Origin: Helicostylum pulchrum
Taxonomy: Eukaryota; Mucoromycota; Mucoromycetes; Mucorales; Mucoraceae
Length of the DNA stretch: 15,541 nucleotides
Assembly: GCA_025677825.1 (NCBI GenBank)
Contig: JAIXMO010000130.1
Location: 1 to 15,541, forward strand
Reading direction: 5' to 3'
The notes under the pieces were generated by a model, which was not told the DNA's origin, ran no database searches, and saw only the letters and a list, made by a program, of their open reading frames with translations. Positions 1 to 9,317 of this stretch are shown here, one piece after another; position 1 is the first letter of the stretch, and each line of letters opens with the position of its first letter. The translations under genes and the position numbers were made by a program.

Positions 1-305
1 TGTTGTACTCAGGATCTTTTTATGGTAACTAATACACCAATGTTTTTACGGGTAGCCAATGGCATTGAAGAATGACTTGTTACCATGAAGGTAGCATTTG
101 TAACAGGATTTTAAAATGAATAATACTCGATGCAAAAGTAAAACCTTTTCATAAGAACCTTGAATACCTTTTAATATAGCCTTTAAATACATGTGTATTT
201 ATTCTTTTGTGTTCTTTTTAATTTTTTTTATTATCATTGTCAAAGGTTTTTTTTTTAAAATAGAAAATTTGGTCTCCAACACCATGAATGTGATAAATGT
301 TCCTA

Positions 306-306
<1 letters not shown>
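1..306. repeat. Subterminal block identical to 10681-10988
   Basis: Apart from two extra T in one poly-T run, this block matches 10681-10988 base for base. It contains ATGGTAAC at 22-29 and GTTACCAT at 79-86, the motif that recurs near the other CACTA ends. It lies between the stop codon of the tnp2-like gene (342) and the missing left terminus. Similarity stops in a (TA)n microsatellite at about 306-328. No gene is seen in it. On the minus strand an AATAAA (plus 227-232) could be the poly(A) signal of the transposase gene. Confidence 0.9.
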
Positions 307-337
<31 letters not shown>

Positions 338-341
338 GAAC

Positions 342-3300
342 CTATATTAAAGAGATGTTGCCAGCAGAAGCTTGGAGGTTTGAGTTAAATACAAAATATG
401 GTGCTATAACAAAAAACTGATGAGCGTTATTTGGACATTCAATGAGACCAACTTGAAGAGTGATGTCATAAATATTGATGACGGCGTATTTTTCTTGTGT
501 TATTGTTTCTCCACGCTGTTCAAGAACCGGGATGTTTCTTTTTACAATGGGGATTGAAGAATCAAACGAAGCGGTCGAATGTTGTTTCATTACTCTTACG
601 AATGCAAGGAATTGAATGCTGGAATCAGGCAAGACATGCTTAAAGTAAAAGAGAACTGTTCCAACAAACCGCCGTTCTCTTTGCCTACAAAAAAAAAAGT
701 TAGTTTAAATATTGTACTATTCTTTATATATACTCATTAACACATACCTATTATCCAAAGCAGAAAAAAATACGTGATGATTTCCACGACTAGTTTCGTT
801 TCTGAATTGTCTGTACCTTGACGAAGAAAAAATGGTTGAATTCATCCAAAGTCTTGACGCCAGAGTTATTTTGAGGTTGTTGAAATCAACAGAGCCAGCA
901 GCAGAATTTGAACGAAGGTAATATCTTTTAATTGCTTTGACTAATCTGCCACCACTTACACCTTCAATTACTGAATCAGCGTTTATAGTTACCATTGAGA
1001 ATGGTTCCCATAACTGAGGTCCATTTCGATCTTCCGGATGGTTCATGTAACTGTTAGTGGAGTACGTTGCAGGCTTAATCAAGTTAATGAGCATTTCAAT
1101 ATCCAAAACAGAACTGATGTAACTTTGCAACCCAAGTCGTTCGATCAAATTACTGGCATTTTTTCCTCCACTTCTTTTTGATTTTATCAACTTCGAAAAT
1201 ACACCTATAGTTCTTTCCATGGATCTAGTAGAATATGCTCGCAACGGACCTTGTCGACGGATAATAAAAGGGATATGGGTCAGGTAATGCTGAACAGGCC
1301 TAAACACGCTTCTTGACAACTTCTTTTGATCCACTTGGCGGGCGAGATATTTAAGCCAGTGTTCAAAATGGCTGATTTGTATAAAAAAGGGTAGTTAGAT
1401 ACTTGCAGTGAAAAAAAAAAGTTTGGTTTTTACTTACCTTTGAATTTCGTTTAGCATATGTTCTGTAAGGTTCCATTGAAGTGAGAGTGCACAACCTTTT
1501 ACCAACGACAACAATGCCTTTTTAGTAGCGGCGTCTTCAATATATGGAACTACAATTGTATGAATGCAGCTTAATAATATATCTAACCAATCTACGTGTC
1601 TTGTTCCATCCGTCTTTTCAATTACATTGTCAAAACTTCCCTGGAACGATGTAGGTATATATTTTCTTGACTTTGCAATGCTTTCACCAATTGATTTAAG
1701 GTCGTTTCGATTAATGTAAAAGGGATAATCCGCAGAATTTTTTGTTCCGTCCTCATTTGTATAATAAAATATAGACCCTTGGCTCGCGGGAAGATTAGCC
1801 ACAGTGATCAGTTCGTAAACGTGTTTACCGATGCCTCTTGCTATCAAATGCAACTCGTCAAGACCGAACATGCTGGAACCAGAGAAGGTGGACATCGTAG
1901 AAAAGAGACTAGGGCTACGTATAGATTTTTCCTACAATTATTCGAGCGAGTTGTTGTTAGTATTTTTTTTATAAAGCTTATGCGGTATGTCTATTTTTTT
2001 TTTTTTACTTACAGGATTACCAGATATGAAATCATTTATAGGCCTCATAGGAGCATTGCTGTCTGGGAAATACATACCGTGAGAGCGGTTGTCAGGGGAT
2101 AAACCTTTCGATTCACATATGCGGCAGCCATATACCGAATTGTGCGATCCCAAATGAGCCATTTCAGCAACGGCTGGAATATCACCAGAAGCAAGCAAGA
2201 GGTGTACTTTACATCGTAAAATTTCTTCAGCGTTATTTTTAATGACAAGCCCCCTTTCAGACAAATCTTTAATTTCATCAACAACAGGTTTCAGAAAAGA
2301 ATCAAGATCCTTTGGTTTTTTGGTTCCAGGAAGAATTGCCAATTGTAGTAAGTACTCATTTGTATATCTAAAAAATTATTAGTATAAATACAGTGGTGCT
2401 ACTAACTCACTCACAAAAATAGAAAACGACATACTGCTAGCTTAAGTCGAGCTAGCTAGATCAAATAAAAACTAAAAGATACGTGATTGTTTACTTTATT
2501 TTTTTATGTAATACAGTCGAAGAAGCAATGACGTCATCAAGATAAACAATAAAAATACTAATATTTGCCATTTCGTAATTGTCACGGAGTATTTTGAAAT
2601 TCTTATTTCGCAGAATTATGTATAATGATGTAATTTTGTTTTAGACCGTATAAATAATATGACGTCAGGCTCTCCAAAAGCATATAAATCATTCAACTTT
2701 TCCGTTGCTCTTTCCCTGTTTATCATCGATTATTTTACGCAATCAATATTTTTTAAATGCACTATAAACTCAGTAAGGATAAGCGTAATGACATCATATA
2801 TCTTATAAATAATGGCGAGTCAACTAGCAACATAATTCGAAAAATTGATGTATCAGAAGCAACTGTCAATCGAATAAAAAATCAAATTCAACCAAAACGC
2901 ATTCGACAAAAAGGTGGCAGACTAAGTACTATTCCTAATTGGACAAAAAAAGTAATATTATTTAAAGTCAGAAAAGGTTATTTATTATCCGCTAAAAATG
3001 TCCGAATATACTTGAGAGCTCTTCGCTACGCCATTAGCTACTCTGGCACTACAAAACTTATGAGAAGCCTAGGTTTGAAATCGAAAAATAAGACAAAAAA
3101 GGCCTTTATCAAGGTAGATCATCAAAAGGAAAGACTTCGCTGGGCCAAACAACACCGTCACTGGACTATTGATGACTGGAAGACTGTCATATTTTCTGAC
3201 GAGACTAAAATTAATCGATGGGGATCAGATGGACGTCAAATAACATGGAAGGTTAAAGGTGACCCAGATAGACTTCATAATATCCAGACCAAAATTCAGG

Positions 3301-5080
3301 CGGGAGGTGGAACAATTATGATGTGGGGATGCATGACGTCACTTGGAGTAGGTTACGCTTGCCGTATAGTAGAGTATCCTATGAATTCCAAACTATATAC
3401 TCACATCCTTAACAACAGTTTTAAGGATACACTTAAATACTATGGTTTTAGTAAGAAGAATGTAATTTTTCAGCAAGACGGAGATACAAAACATACTTCT
3501 AAACTTACAAAAAAATGGTTAGAAAATAATCAAATTAGGTATACCAAGAAGTGGCCAGCATGTAGTCCCGATTTAAACCCAATTGAACACTTGTGGCACC
3601 ATTTGAAGTTGAGACTTGACGCTTACGAGACTAAGCCAAAAAATATTGACGAATTGTGGAACAGAATTGATATTGAGTGGAATAAATTTACCAAAGAGGA
3701 TATATTACCCTACTATGAAGCTATTCCCAAAAGAATTGAAGATATCATTAAGAATAAAGGAGGATATACAAATCATTGAAAATAACATTTGGTTTTTTTT
3801 TTTTTTATATATTTCTTTTTTCGCAGTTTAAATAAAACTCCGATTTAAAATATCTAATATGGAACCTATTACTTGTTTTTCTTGCATTTTCTTAATTTGG
3901 TACCAAATATCCGGTTTCTAACGCAATTGTATCGAAAGTTATGCCAGTTTAACTTTTTGTGAGTGAGTTAGTAGCACCACTGTAGGATATATACTCACAA
4001 TAAAATTGTTACCTGATAGATGGATCAAAATTAAAAACGATAACGTGTACGATGGTATAACTGGTTTTTCCTTTTTTTTGATTCACAAAACCGTCTGTAA
4101 AAAGGCCAATAGCAATGTCATTAGGGTTGGTGAAAAATCCTTTTCTGATCAAGTCCTTGTAGTTTTGGCCGTCAAATATATCTGTAATCTCACCAATGTT
4201 GTTTGTCTCTCTTTCAGATCGGTACTTCAACAGTTGATTAGTTTTCGGATCTGATAACATTTGTGCGTGGAGATCGCCGATTGACATGATACTCATAACC
4301 GATTTGGGGACTTGCTGAGATAATCCTTTGAAACGATTCTCATTACAGTGCTCACATACAGTTGTAGTTTCATTTAAACCGTATAACTTGCAACCTGTGG
4401 GACATACTGAGTACTCATGGCCTTTGATATTCTTCAATTTTGATTTCAGCAAGTCATCGACGACATCACCATGAGATATTTTTACGGGCGTCTCTTCTAT
4501 TTAAAAGACGGTGTTTATAGTAAGTATCATTATAAATTAACGGAAAATTATTTTTATTTGGCTACCTAACTTAAGTTCTTCATAGTCACGAAGAGCAGTA
4601 TTGACGAACATAACAATTTCTCTATATGCAGCTCTTGATATCTGGTTTCGTGTGATGATCTGTGAGAGATGCATGCTCAACAACTGTGTTTTCGTAAAAC
4701 TATTTTCGCTAATGTTACTAGAGCCATATACATGGGATTGGTCATCATCAGAGAATTGACAGCTACTTTTATAAGATCTTTCTTCATTACGGTTCAAACG
4801 AAGAGCATCGAAATCAACTACAATAATAGAAATGTAAGTAACAAAAAAACCAGGAAAGTCATTTACAATCCCAACTAATACTACCGATATCAGCAACATC
4901 GTGGTCGAATTGCATTGGCGTATCATCAAAATCAATAATGGGAGAAGAGGTATGGTTTCTTTTGTGATTATTCAACTGTCTATAAGTCTCGAAGGATATA
5001 TCACAAGTGTCACAAACACGATTATTCTGAGATATTCTTAATCTCTTGGTGGCGCGGCCTGCAGATAAATTGGAAGACAT
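342..5080 (-). CDS. tnp2-like (CACTA) transposase, seven exons, Tc1 in intron 3
   Basis: Exons as I read them: 5080-4885, 4817-4566, 4496-4013, 2367-2013, 1931-1438, 1371-748 and 684-342. They total 2748 nt, or 915 residues plus TAA, and every junction is in phase (1,1,2,0,2,2) with GT and AG. Exon 1 holds a C2H2 finger (C23-C26, H39-H43). Exon 3 has a second Cys set (C181, C185, C197, C200) and TDGF (D284). Exon 4 has the PGTKKP stretch, SGDIPA (D373) and CRIC (C392, C395). Exon 5 has FGLDELHLI (E455). In tnp2/CACTA transposases such D, D and E positions with an intervening CxxC form the DDE core; E455 is my best guess for the glutamate. The protein would cut and join the element ends in the nucleus. 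Intron 3 holds a 1.6-kb Tc1 element; without it the intron would be 51 nt. The other introns are 63-81 nt. No stop or frameshift was seen, so it may still be functional. Confidence 0.87.
2529..2689 (+). promoter_or_regulatory. Putative Tc1-A promoter with CRE-like sites
   Basis: TGACGTCA, the palindrome bound by CRE/ATF-type bZIP factors, occurs at 2529-2536 and 2660-2667, followed by TATAAAT at 2683-2689, about 70 bp before the ATG. A third TGACGTCA at 3334-3341 is inside the ORF. Factor binding is an inference from the motif only. Confidence 0.5.
2757..3779 (+). CDS. Tc1/mariner transposase, intact, DD35E spacing
   Basis: The 340-residue protein is full length for the family. An N-terminal helix-turn-helix region (about residues 5-48) is followed by KGGRL (52-56) at the place of the usual GRPR-like hook and a second DNA-binding region. 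The catalytic domain then shows FSDET (D148), FQQD (D241) and SPDLNPIE (E277). The gap between the second Asp and the Glu is 35 residues, one more than in classical Tc1 (34), because an extra residue lies before the WPACSPDL stretch. It ends in the usual GGYT tail. The ATG at 2757 directly precedes the first helix. A TATAAAT at 2683-2689 and two TGACGTCA palindromes lie upstream. It would act by cut-and-paste on the 29-bp ends. Confidence 0.96.
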   Translation: MHYKLSKDKRNDIIYLINNGESTSNIIRKIDVSEATVNRIKNQIQPKRIRQKGGRLSTIPNWTKKVILFKVRKGYLLSAKNVRIYLRALRYAISYSGTTKLMRSLGLKSKNKTKKAFIKVDHQKERLRWAKQHRHWTIDDWKTVIFSDETKINRWGSDGRQITWKVKGDPDRLHNIQTKIQAGGGTIMMWGCMTSLGVGYACRIVEYPMNSKLYTHILNNSFKDTLKYYGFSKKNVIFQQDGDTKHTSKLTKKWLENNQIRYTKKWPACSPDLNPIEHLWHHLKLRLDAYETKPKNIDELWNRIDIEWNKFTKEDILPYYEAIPKRIEDIIKNKGGYTNH

Positions 5081-5840
5081 TTTTTTTTTTTGGCGCTGTA
5101 ATTTTTTAAGATAAGTTTTTTTTTAAAAAAAAAGAGGATGGTAACAAACTTAACGGAATCTTTATTAAATTAAACTCGTTTTTATATTAGATATTTTAGG
5201 TTATGATGGTGTTAATTGTTAGTAGGATCTATTACGCGTTTTGGTCTAATGACCTAAAAGAGGCATGGTAGACATGATGGATCACTCTCTGTATTTTGTT
5301 TTAAAAAAAAGTTGCACGTAATTAACTATTATTGCATAATTATGTAATTAAAATGGTGTCATGTCGATGAGATAGTGGAAAATATAAAGAAATATTATAT
5401 CATAATTTCATTACTCTAGTATGTTTATGCAAATGAACAATGACATAATTTTTTTTTTTTTGCATTATCCCTTTGACTGGGACAAAAAAAAAACCTTGTA
5501 AATTATAAAGTATATTTTGATAATGATGCTGCACTTAATATCAATTTTGATTGAACTTTGGATACTTGATGTACGAATGGCTTTATTCCAGGAAACATTT
5601 ACTGTTATAAAAAATATATTACATCATTTTTCAAATGTACTTAATTAGGGTTTTTTTTTTTTTTTTTTTTTAGTTGAGATATTTGGGATAAAGCTCGGTA
5701 CTTTCTATACGTGTATATTGTCACGTCATGGTTTAATATGTTTGATCGAAAAAAAAAAGAGTAAATATTTAAAGGAACAGTACATTACTATTTCTTCCAT
5801 GTTTTACAAACTAACTGAATTTGTTTCTTATTCAAATATC
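5081..5840. promoter_or_regulatory. Divergent intergenic region of CACTA-1
   Basis: About 760 bp separate the start codons of the transposase (minus, 5080) and accessory gene (plus, 5841), so both promoters should be here. I see one ATGGTAAC at 5138-5145, the motif otherwise found near the element ends. A TATAAAAA lies on the minus strand (5179-5186), about 100 bp before the transposase ATG. There are also a 10-bp palindrome CATAATTATG near 5335 and a 20-plus T run at about 5650. No further gene is supported. Confidence 0.5.
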
Positions 5841-6887
5841 ATGTCTTATCCTAATACAAGTAACCTAAACTCTCCTGTAAAGAATATTGAAGAGACCTTA
5901 TTGATAATTAAAAATGAAGTATTATCAATGAGAGGTGATATTACAAAATTAAAGGCACAATTTGATCACCAATTTGGCCCCCATATTTCTGAAAATGATA
6001 CTGTCTTGGATTGAAGAAGATTCTCATCAAACAGGTAACTACAACATAATCTTAATCCTGTGTTTTAATTGCATAAAGATATTTACAGTTTCTAATTAAT
6101 GTTTTTTTTTAGCTATAAGTGGTGTTAGTAGAGCAATTCAAAGAAACAGATTGATCTCCAATCCTGACTATCGCGGCCGTAGAATAATCAATAGTTTTAG
6201 TATTGACAGAATGACAAAGAAACAGGTTTCACTGAAACATCGTTACAACTGCCTGTTACAAATCCTTAATAAGAGAGCATTTGGAGATAATGCACCTGAC
6301 CTGTCAGAACCAAAACTAAATTCCCTTAGACTAGAGTTAAAAAGAATGGCTCGATTTATCAAGACCAATTTTATCGATGAGGATCATCCCCAGGAAGACA
6401 AAAAATGGTCCAGTATTCCTGCTATTGACCGACAATATTATCAATTGATTTTTGAAGAAAAAGCGTACAACAAAGGCTTCAATATTTATTTATGTAAAGA
6501 TATGTGGCTAGCTAAAAATATGCTGCAGGAAGCATTCAAAACAAGTAACTACACTAGAAAAAGAAGAGAAGAGCAATCTTCTCAACTTGATCAGGTACAG
6601 TATATAAATATCACTGGACGTTTTACTTTTATATATTAACATTATTTTCTTCAAATACAAAAAGCCTATCGAACCTGACAGTGATGTTTCTGCCATGTCA
6701 TCCGAGAATGAGATAGGAAGTCCAATTCAGGAAGACGTTTTGTAAGCTAGTTTTACTGTTATTTTTTTTTATTCTAACTTTTGTTACTTTTTTCCCTGTT
6801 TATTTCAGTACTGCTTCTCTTCCTGAAACAGAAGAGTTTTCTGTAGAGTCTGCTCCTGTAGCAAAACGTGTAAGAAGAAGAGCCTAA
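5841..6887 (+). CDS. CACTA accessory protein, four exons, one frameshift
   Basis: Exons as read: 5841-6034, 6113-6594, 6665-6741 and 6809-6887, with GT/AG borders and phases 1, 0 and 2. Exon 1 is open from ATG 5841 to a TGA at 6012. Joining in phase to exon 2 needs the next frame, so one extra nucleotide between about 5957 and 6014 is implied. With that correction the protein would be 276 residues. It is largely helical and highly charged, with the pair EDKKW (about 159-163) and DMWLAKNMLQEA (about 194-205), a KRRE cluster, and a C-terminal basic AKRVRRRA that looks like a nuclear localisation signal. The counterpart on the minus strand at 14279-13279 shares these landmarks and the first two intron phases. 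I recognise no named domain. By analogy with plant CACTA elements it could bind subterminal repeats; that is inference. Confidence 0.72.
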
Positions 6888-7769
6888 TAGCTAAATTAGC
6901 TTTTAACTGGCCAAGCCCTCCTTTAGTCTATGTTTTTAGCGCAATAATCGAAAAATAGTCTATTTTTTTTCCTTTCTTTTTCTCTTTTTTTTTTTTCATC
7001 TTCAATAAAAAGATATTTTACAAATTCAACTCTAATAACATTTGCCTTTATTTTCGGTTAGCTGAGAACAGTTTACTTACATCGTCTCATTCAACTACAT
7101 TGTCTCATTCAACTTATATTTTATGCAGTAACGCTCGTTTTAAAAAAGGTATGACATCGTTACAGTTTTTTTTTTCTTAATTACTTTTTTTCTTTTCTGC
7201 TCAATGTTAATCTTATTGCCATCTTTTATAGTGATTGCTACTCTAATGACCAAATGCTTCGAGTTATTTTTTCTTTTTCTTTTTTGAAGTTGAAAGTCGA
7301 TGTAGGGTCTCAACCAGGCTGAATAAAAAAAAGGTATGTGATAGTTTATTTTTTAATTCACATAGCTTTGATTCTTGAAGAGGTATATGTAAGTTTGACA
7401 GGTTTTCTTTCCGAATGGTTGAATTTTATAAAAAGGTATAGCATTATAACGTAGCATTGTATTCTCTTTATTCCCTTTGTCTAAATGATTTTTTTTTTTG
7501 CTAGATAAGTTTGGTTGGTTTTGGCAAAACTTTTCTTTTTTTCGGTAGTTAGACGCTGATGAAAATTATAACAAAAGGTACGTCGTTATAATATTTGCAG
7601 TGCTACATACTAACGTTTTGTATTAGATAGTTGTATTTCGTTCTGGGTAAAGGACGTTAACGGTATTTTTTTTTTCATGTATATATGTAATTAATTTGAT
7701 ACAAAATAAAGATATATAATAATTTGAGCAAACTATAAACAGCTAATAAATGATGGAAGTAACAGTGAG
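6888..7769. other. T-rich 3' and subterminal region of CACTA-1
   Basis: No gene is supported. AATAAA at 7004-7009, 117 bp after the stop codon, is a likely poly(A) signal for the accessory gene. An 18-bp imperfect tandem duplication (GTCTCATTCAAC core) lies at 7080-7115. Four loosely similar A-rich-GGTAYG motifs occur near 7145, 7331, 7433 and 7575, each followed by T-rich sequence; they may be a decayed repeat. Confidence 0.5.
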
Positions 7770-7892
7770 ACCATTACAGGATACATGTTACCATAAGACA
7801 CTTGGTGTCAAATAGACCATAATAAGATACATGTTACCATAATACAAATGGTGTCAAATAGACCATGACAGGATACATGTTACCATGATATA
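7770..7892. repeat. 46-bp tandem repeat, about 2.7 units
   Basis: Units start at 7770, 7816 and 7862 with ACCATNANANGATACATG and each includes GTTACCAT (7787-7794, 7833-7840, 7879-7886). Units 1 and 2 end in GGTGTCAAATAG; unit 3 is partial and runs into the inverted terminal block. Repeated subterminal motifs like this are the usual binding sites of the accessory protein in plant CACTA elements. Confidence 0.9.
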
Positions 7893-8015
7893 ATATGGTA
7901 ACTGTTACCTTATATAGCGCTATACTAACTCATATTTACCATATTTTATGTAATTACTTTTGGTAACAATTCCGCCCCATATGATAAAAATGTTACCATA
8001 ACCTCTGCCTTAGTG
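7887..8015 (-). repeat. Right terminal inverted repeat of CACTA-1
   Basis: The outer 24 bp (7992-8015) are a perfect inverted match to 10572-10595. An inner block of 66 bp (7887-7952) matches 10596-10661 inverted with two mismatches. The two blocks are contiguous in the other copy but separated here by 39 bp (7953-7991). The inner block contains the 12-bp palindrome TATAGCGCTATA at 7913-7924. GTTACCAT or its complement occurs at 7895-7902 and 7992-7999. Confidence 0.92.
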
Positions 8016-8955
8016 TACGTCGTACCAAACTTCGGATACACGCTCATATAATTCGTTCATTCCCTTTGGCGGTGTATCATATTGATTTAAACGGATTTTC
8101 ATTAATTGCCACATGTTTTCAATTGGGTTTAAATCTGGTGATTGTGCTGGCCATTGCATGACTTGATAATCTTGCTCTTTGAGATAATTTTTGACAATAT
8201 TCGAAGTATGTTTTGGATCATTGTCATGTTGAAAATAGATTTGATCACGGCGTAAGTTTAATTTTTCACATGCAAAATCAATTGTTTTAGCTTGATCATC
8301 TTCTAATATCTCTTTATACAATGTTTTATCCATATTACCATCGATCTTACACATCCAGCCAGTACCAGCATATGTTATTGCACTCCAGAGCATTATACTA
8401 CCACCACCATGTTTTACTGTCATCTTTACATGTTTTGGTTGAAGGCTCTCCCCGTTACGAATTCAAGCCCAAACACATCCATCAGAGTTAAAACGATTTA
8501 CTTTTGTTTCATCTGACCAGATAACGCGTCTCCAGTCGTCAATTGTCCAATCACGATACATTTTACACCACTGAAGTCTTTTTTTAGCATTTGTCTTTGT
8601 TAACTTAGGTTTCTTTTTCTTCTCTATAGCACCTAAACCTGAACCACGAAGAGCACGTCTAACAGTATCAGCACTTACAACTATTCCAATACCTTTTTGT
8701 AGCTCTTTTTTTACTTTGACGGCATTGTCCAGATTTCCAGCAGTCACTTTTCGAACACAATATCTCTTATTAGCGGGTGAAAGTAGAGGAGGTCGACCAG
8801 ATTTACCAGGTAATCTATCAGGAACAGACTTCTTCGATATTCTACCAATAACACTCTTTCTAACACCAGTTTTTTTTAGATACTTGACGAATAGTTTCAC
8901 CATTTTGAAGTAAGGATAAGATATCTTTCTGTTTGTTTTGACTAGTTGCGCGCAT
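8016..8955 (-). pseudogene. Tc1/mariner transposase, truncated, frameshift and nonsense
   Basis: The real start is probably the ATG at 8955, giving MRATSQNKQKD and a helix-turn-helix. A run of eight A on the coding strand (8870-8877) then shifts the frame by one base; seven A would restore it. The body continues with PGKSGRPP (a GRPR-like hook), IWSDET (first Asp), QHDND (second Asp) and SPDLNPIE (Glu), with the classical 34-residue spacing. A TGA at 8463-8465 replaces what is probably Trp after CVWA. The gene is cut at EVWYDV by the CACTA-1 terminus, losing roughly the last 35 residues; the apparent H-stop comes from transposon bases. A TATATAAG at 8974-8981 and an E-box CACGTG at 8959-8964 precede the ATG. 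Three independent lesions make it inactive. Confidence 0.9.
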
Positions 8956-9315
8956 TATCACGTGGTCTTAAGACTTATATACCAACAAATATGAAATACA
9001 ATAAAGAACTATTTTCCCAATATTTTCTCATAATTTTATACATTTTGGATGAGAAGCCGAAATGCGGTTTTTTTTTTTTTCAAAAAATTTAAAATTTTAA
9101 ATATCCGTGCAAAACTATCCCTATGTACCGATCGTATTAACCGGAATGTTTCTCACGCCATGAGTAATATTTTTATTCTCTTTTTTTTTTAATAAAAACT
9201 GCATCATTTTTACATCATATATTACTTATACCCGTACTTAAATATTAGATCTTACACAATTAATAGTCGTTATGTTTAAAATTTCCGAACATAGGGACAG
9301 TTTTGCTGGTCACTG
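8016..9315 (-). mobile_element. Truncated Tc1-like element (Tc1-B)
   Basis: The right end is CACTG at 9311-9315 followed by TA (9316-9317), so the element's terminus reads CAGTGACCAGCAAAACTG on the minus strand. The left half of the pair is missing: the transposase stops making family sense exactly at the CACTA-1 border (8015/8016). An 18-bp near-copy of the terminal sequence, in opposite orientation, lies at 9109-9126 against 9289-9306. The missing C-terminal piece and left terminus are predicted to lie beyond the left end of CACTA-1. Confidence 0.8.
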
Positions 9316-9317
9316 TA

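Larger units (their letters stand above)
2391..3982 (+). mobile_element. Complete Tc1-like element (Tc1-A)
   Basis: This is a 1592-bp element with 29-bp perfect terminal inverted repeats (2391-2419 and 3954-3982) beginning CAGTGGTGCTACTAAC, flanked by TA at 2389-2390 and 3983-3984. It carries one intact transposase. Its perfect ends, clean TA duplication and full ORF suggest a recent insertion. It lies antisense to the host transposase gene. Confidence 0.95.
2368..4012 (-). other. Intron 3 of the transposase, enlarged by Tc1-A
   Basis: The donor is CAG|GTAACA at 4012 and the acceptor TTTTTTAG ends at 2368. A branch-like TACTAAT lies about 10 nt before the acceptor tract. Splicing joins AG to A, giving Arg311 and then YTNEYLLQLAILPG, the expected continuation in this family. 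Tc1-A plus one TA copy accounts for 1594 of the 1645 nt. The insertion leaves donor, branch-like site and acceptor intact. Confidence 0.82.
1..8015 (-). mobile_element. CACTA-type DNA transposon, left end outside window (CACTA-1)
   Basis: The right terminus reads TAGTG at 8011-8015, the reverse complement of CACTA. A 24-bp perfect inverted copy of this end starts at 10572. Inside are a tnp2-like transposase (minus) and an accessory gene (plus) transcribed away from each other. Subterminal regions carry repeated GTTACCAT/ATGGTAAC. The left terminus is not in the window. By comparison with 10572-10990, where the shared 306-bp block begins 109 bp inside the end, it should lie about 109 bp upstream of base 1. 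The immediate right flank is the triplet TAC (8016-8018), a candidate 3-bp target duplication that cannot be checked here. Strand is given as that of the transposase. Confidence 0.82.

Noticed and set aside
191..388. 65-codon plus-strand ORF in the left repeat
   Set aside because: It spans poly-T and TA-microsatellite sequence and overlaps the end of the transposase; the homologous copy at 10871 is broken there.
1779..2102. Plus-strand ORF over transposase exons 4 and 5
   Set aside because: Antisense to well-supported exons and composed of unlikely protein sequence.
4669..4878. Plus-strand ORF antisense to exon 2 of the CACTA-1 transposase
   Set aside because: The minus strand has the family motifs and matching splice sites; this is a shadow.
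5957..6014. Programmed ribosomal frameshift in the CACTA-1 accessory gene
   Set aside because: No slippery site with a supporting structure was evident, and the homologue is encoded in a single frame.
7770..7892. CRISPR-like array
   Set aside because: Only about three contiguous units, no spacers, eukaryotic context; it is a plain tandem repeat.
8463..8465. TGA read as tryptophan in Tc1-B
   Set aside because: TGA terminates the accessory gene of CACTA-2, and Tc1-B also carries a frameshift and a truncation, so a nonsense mutation is simpler.
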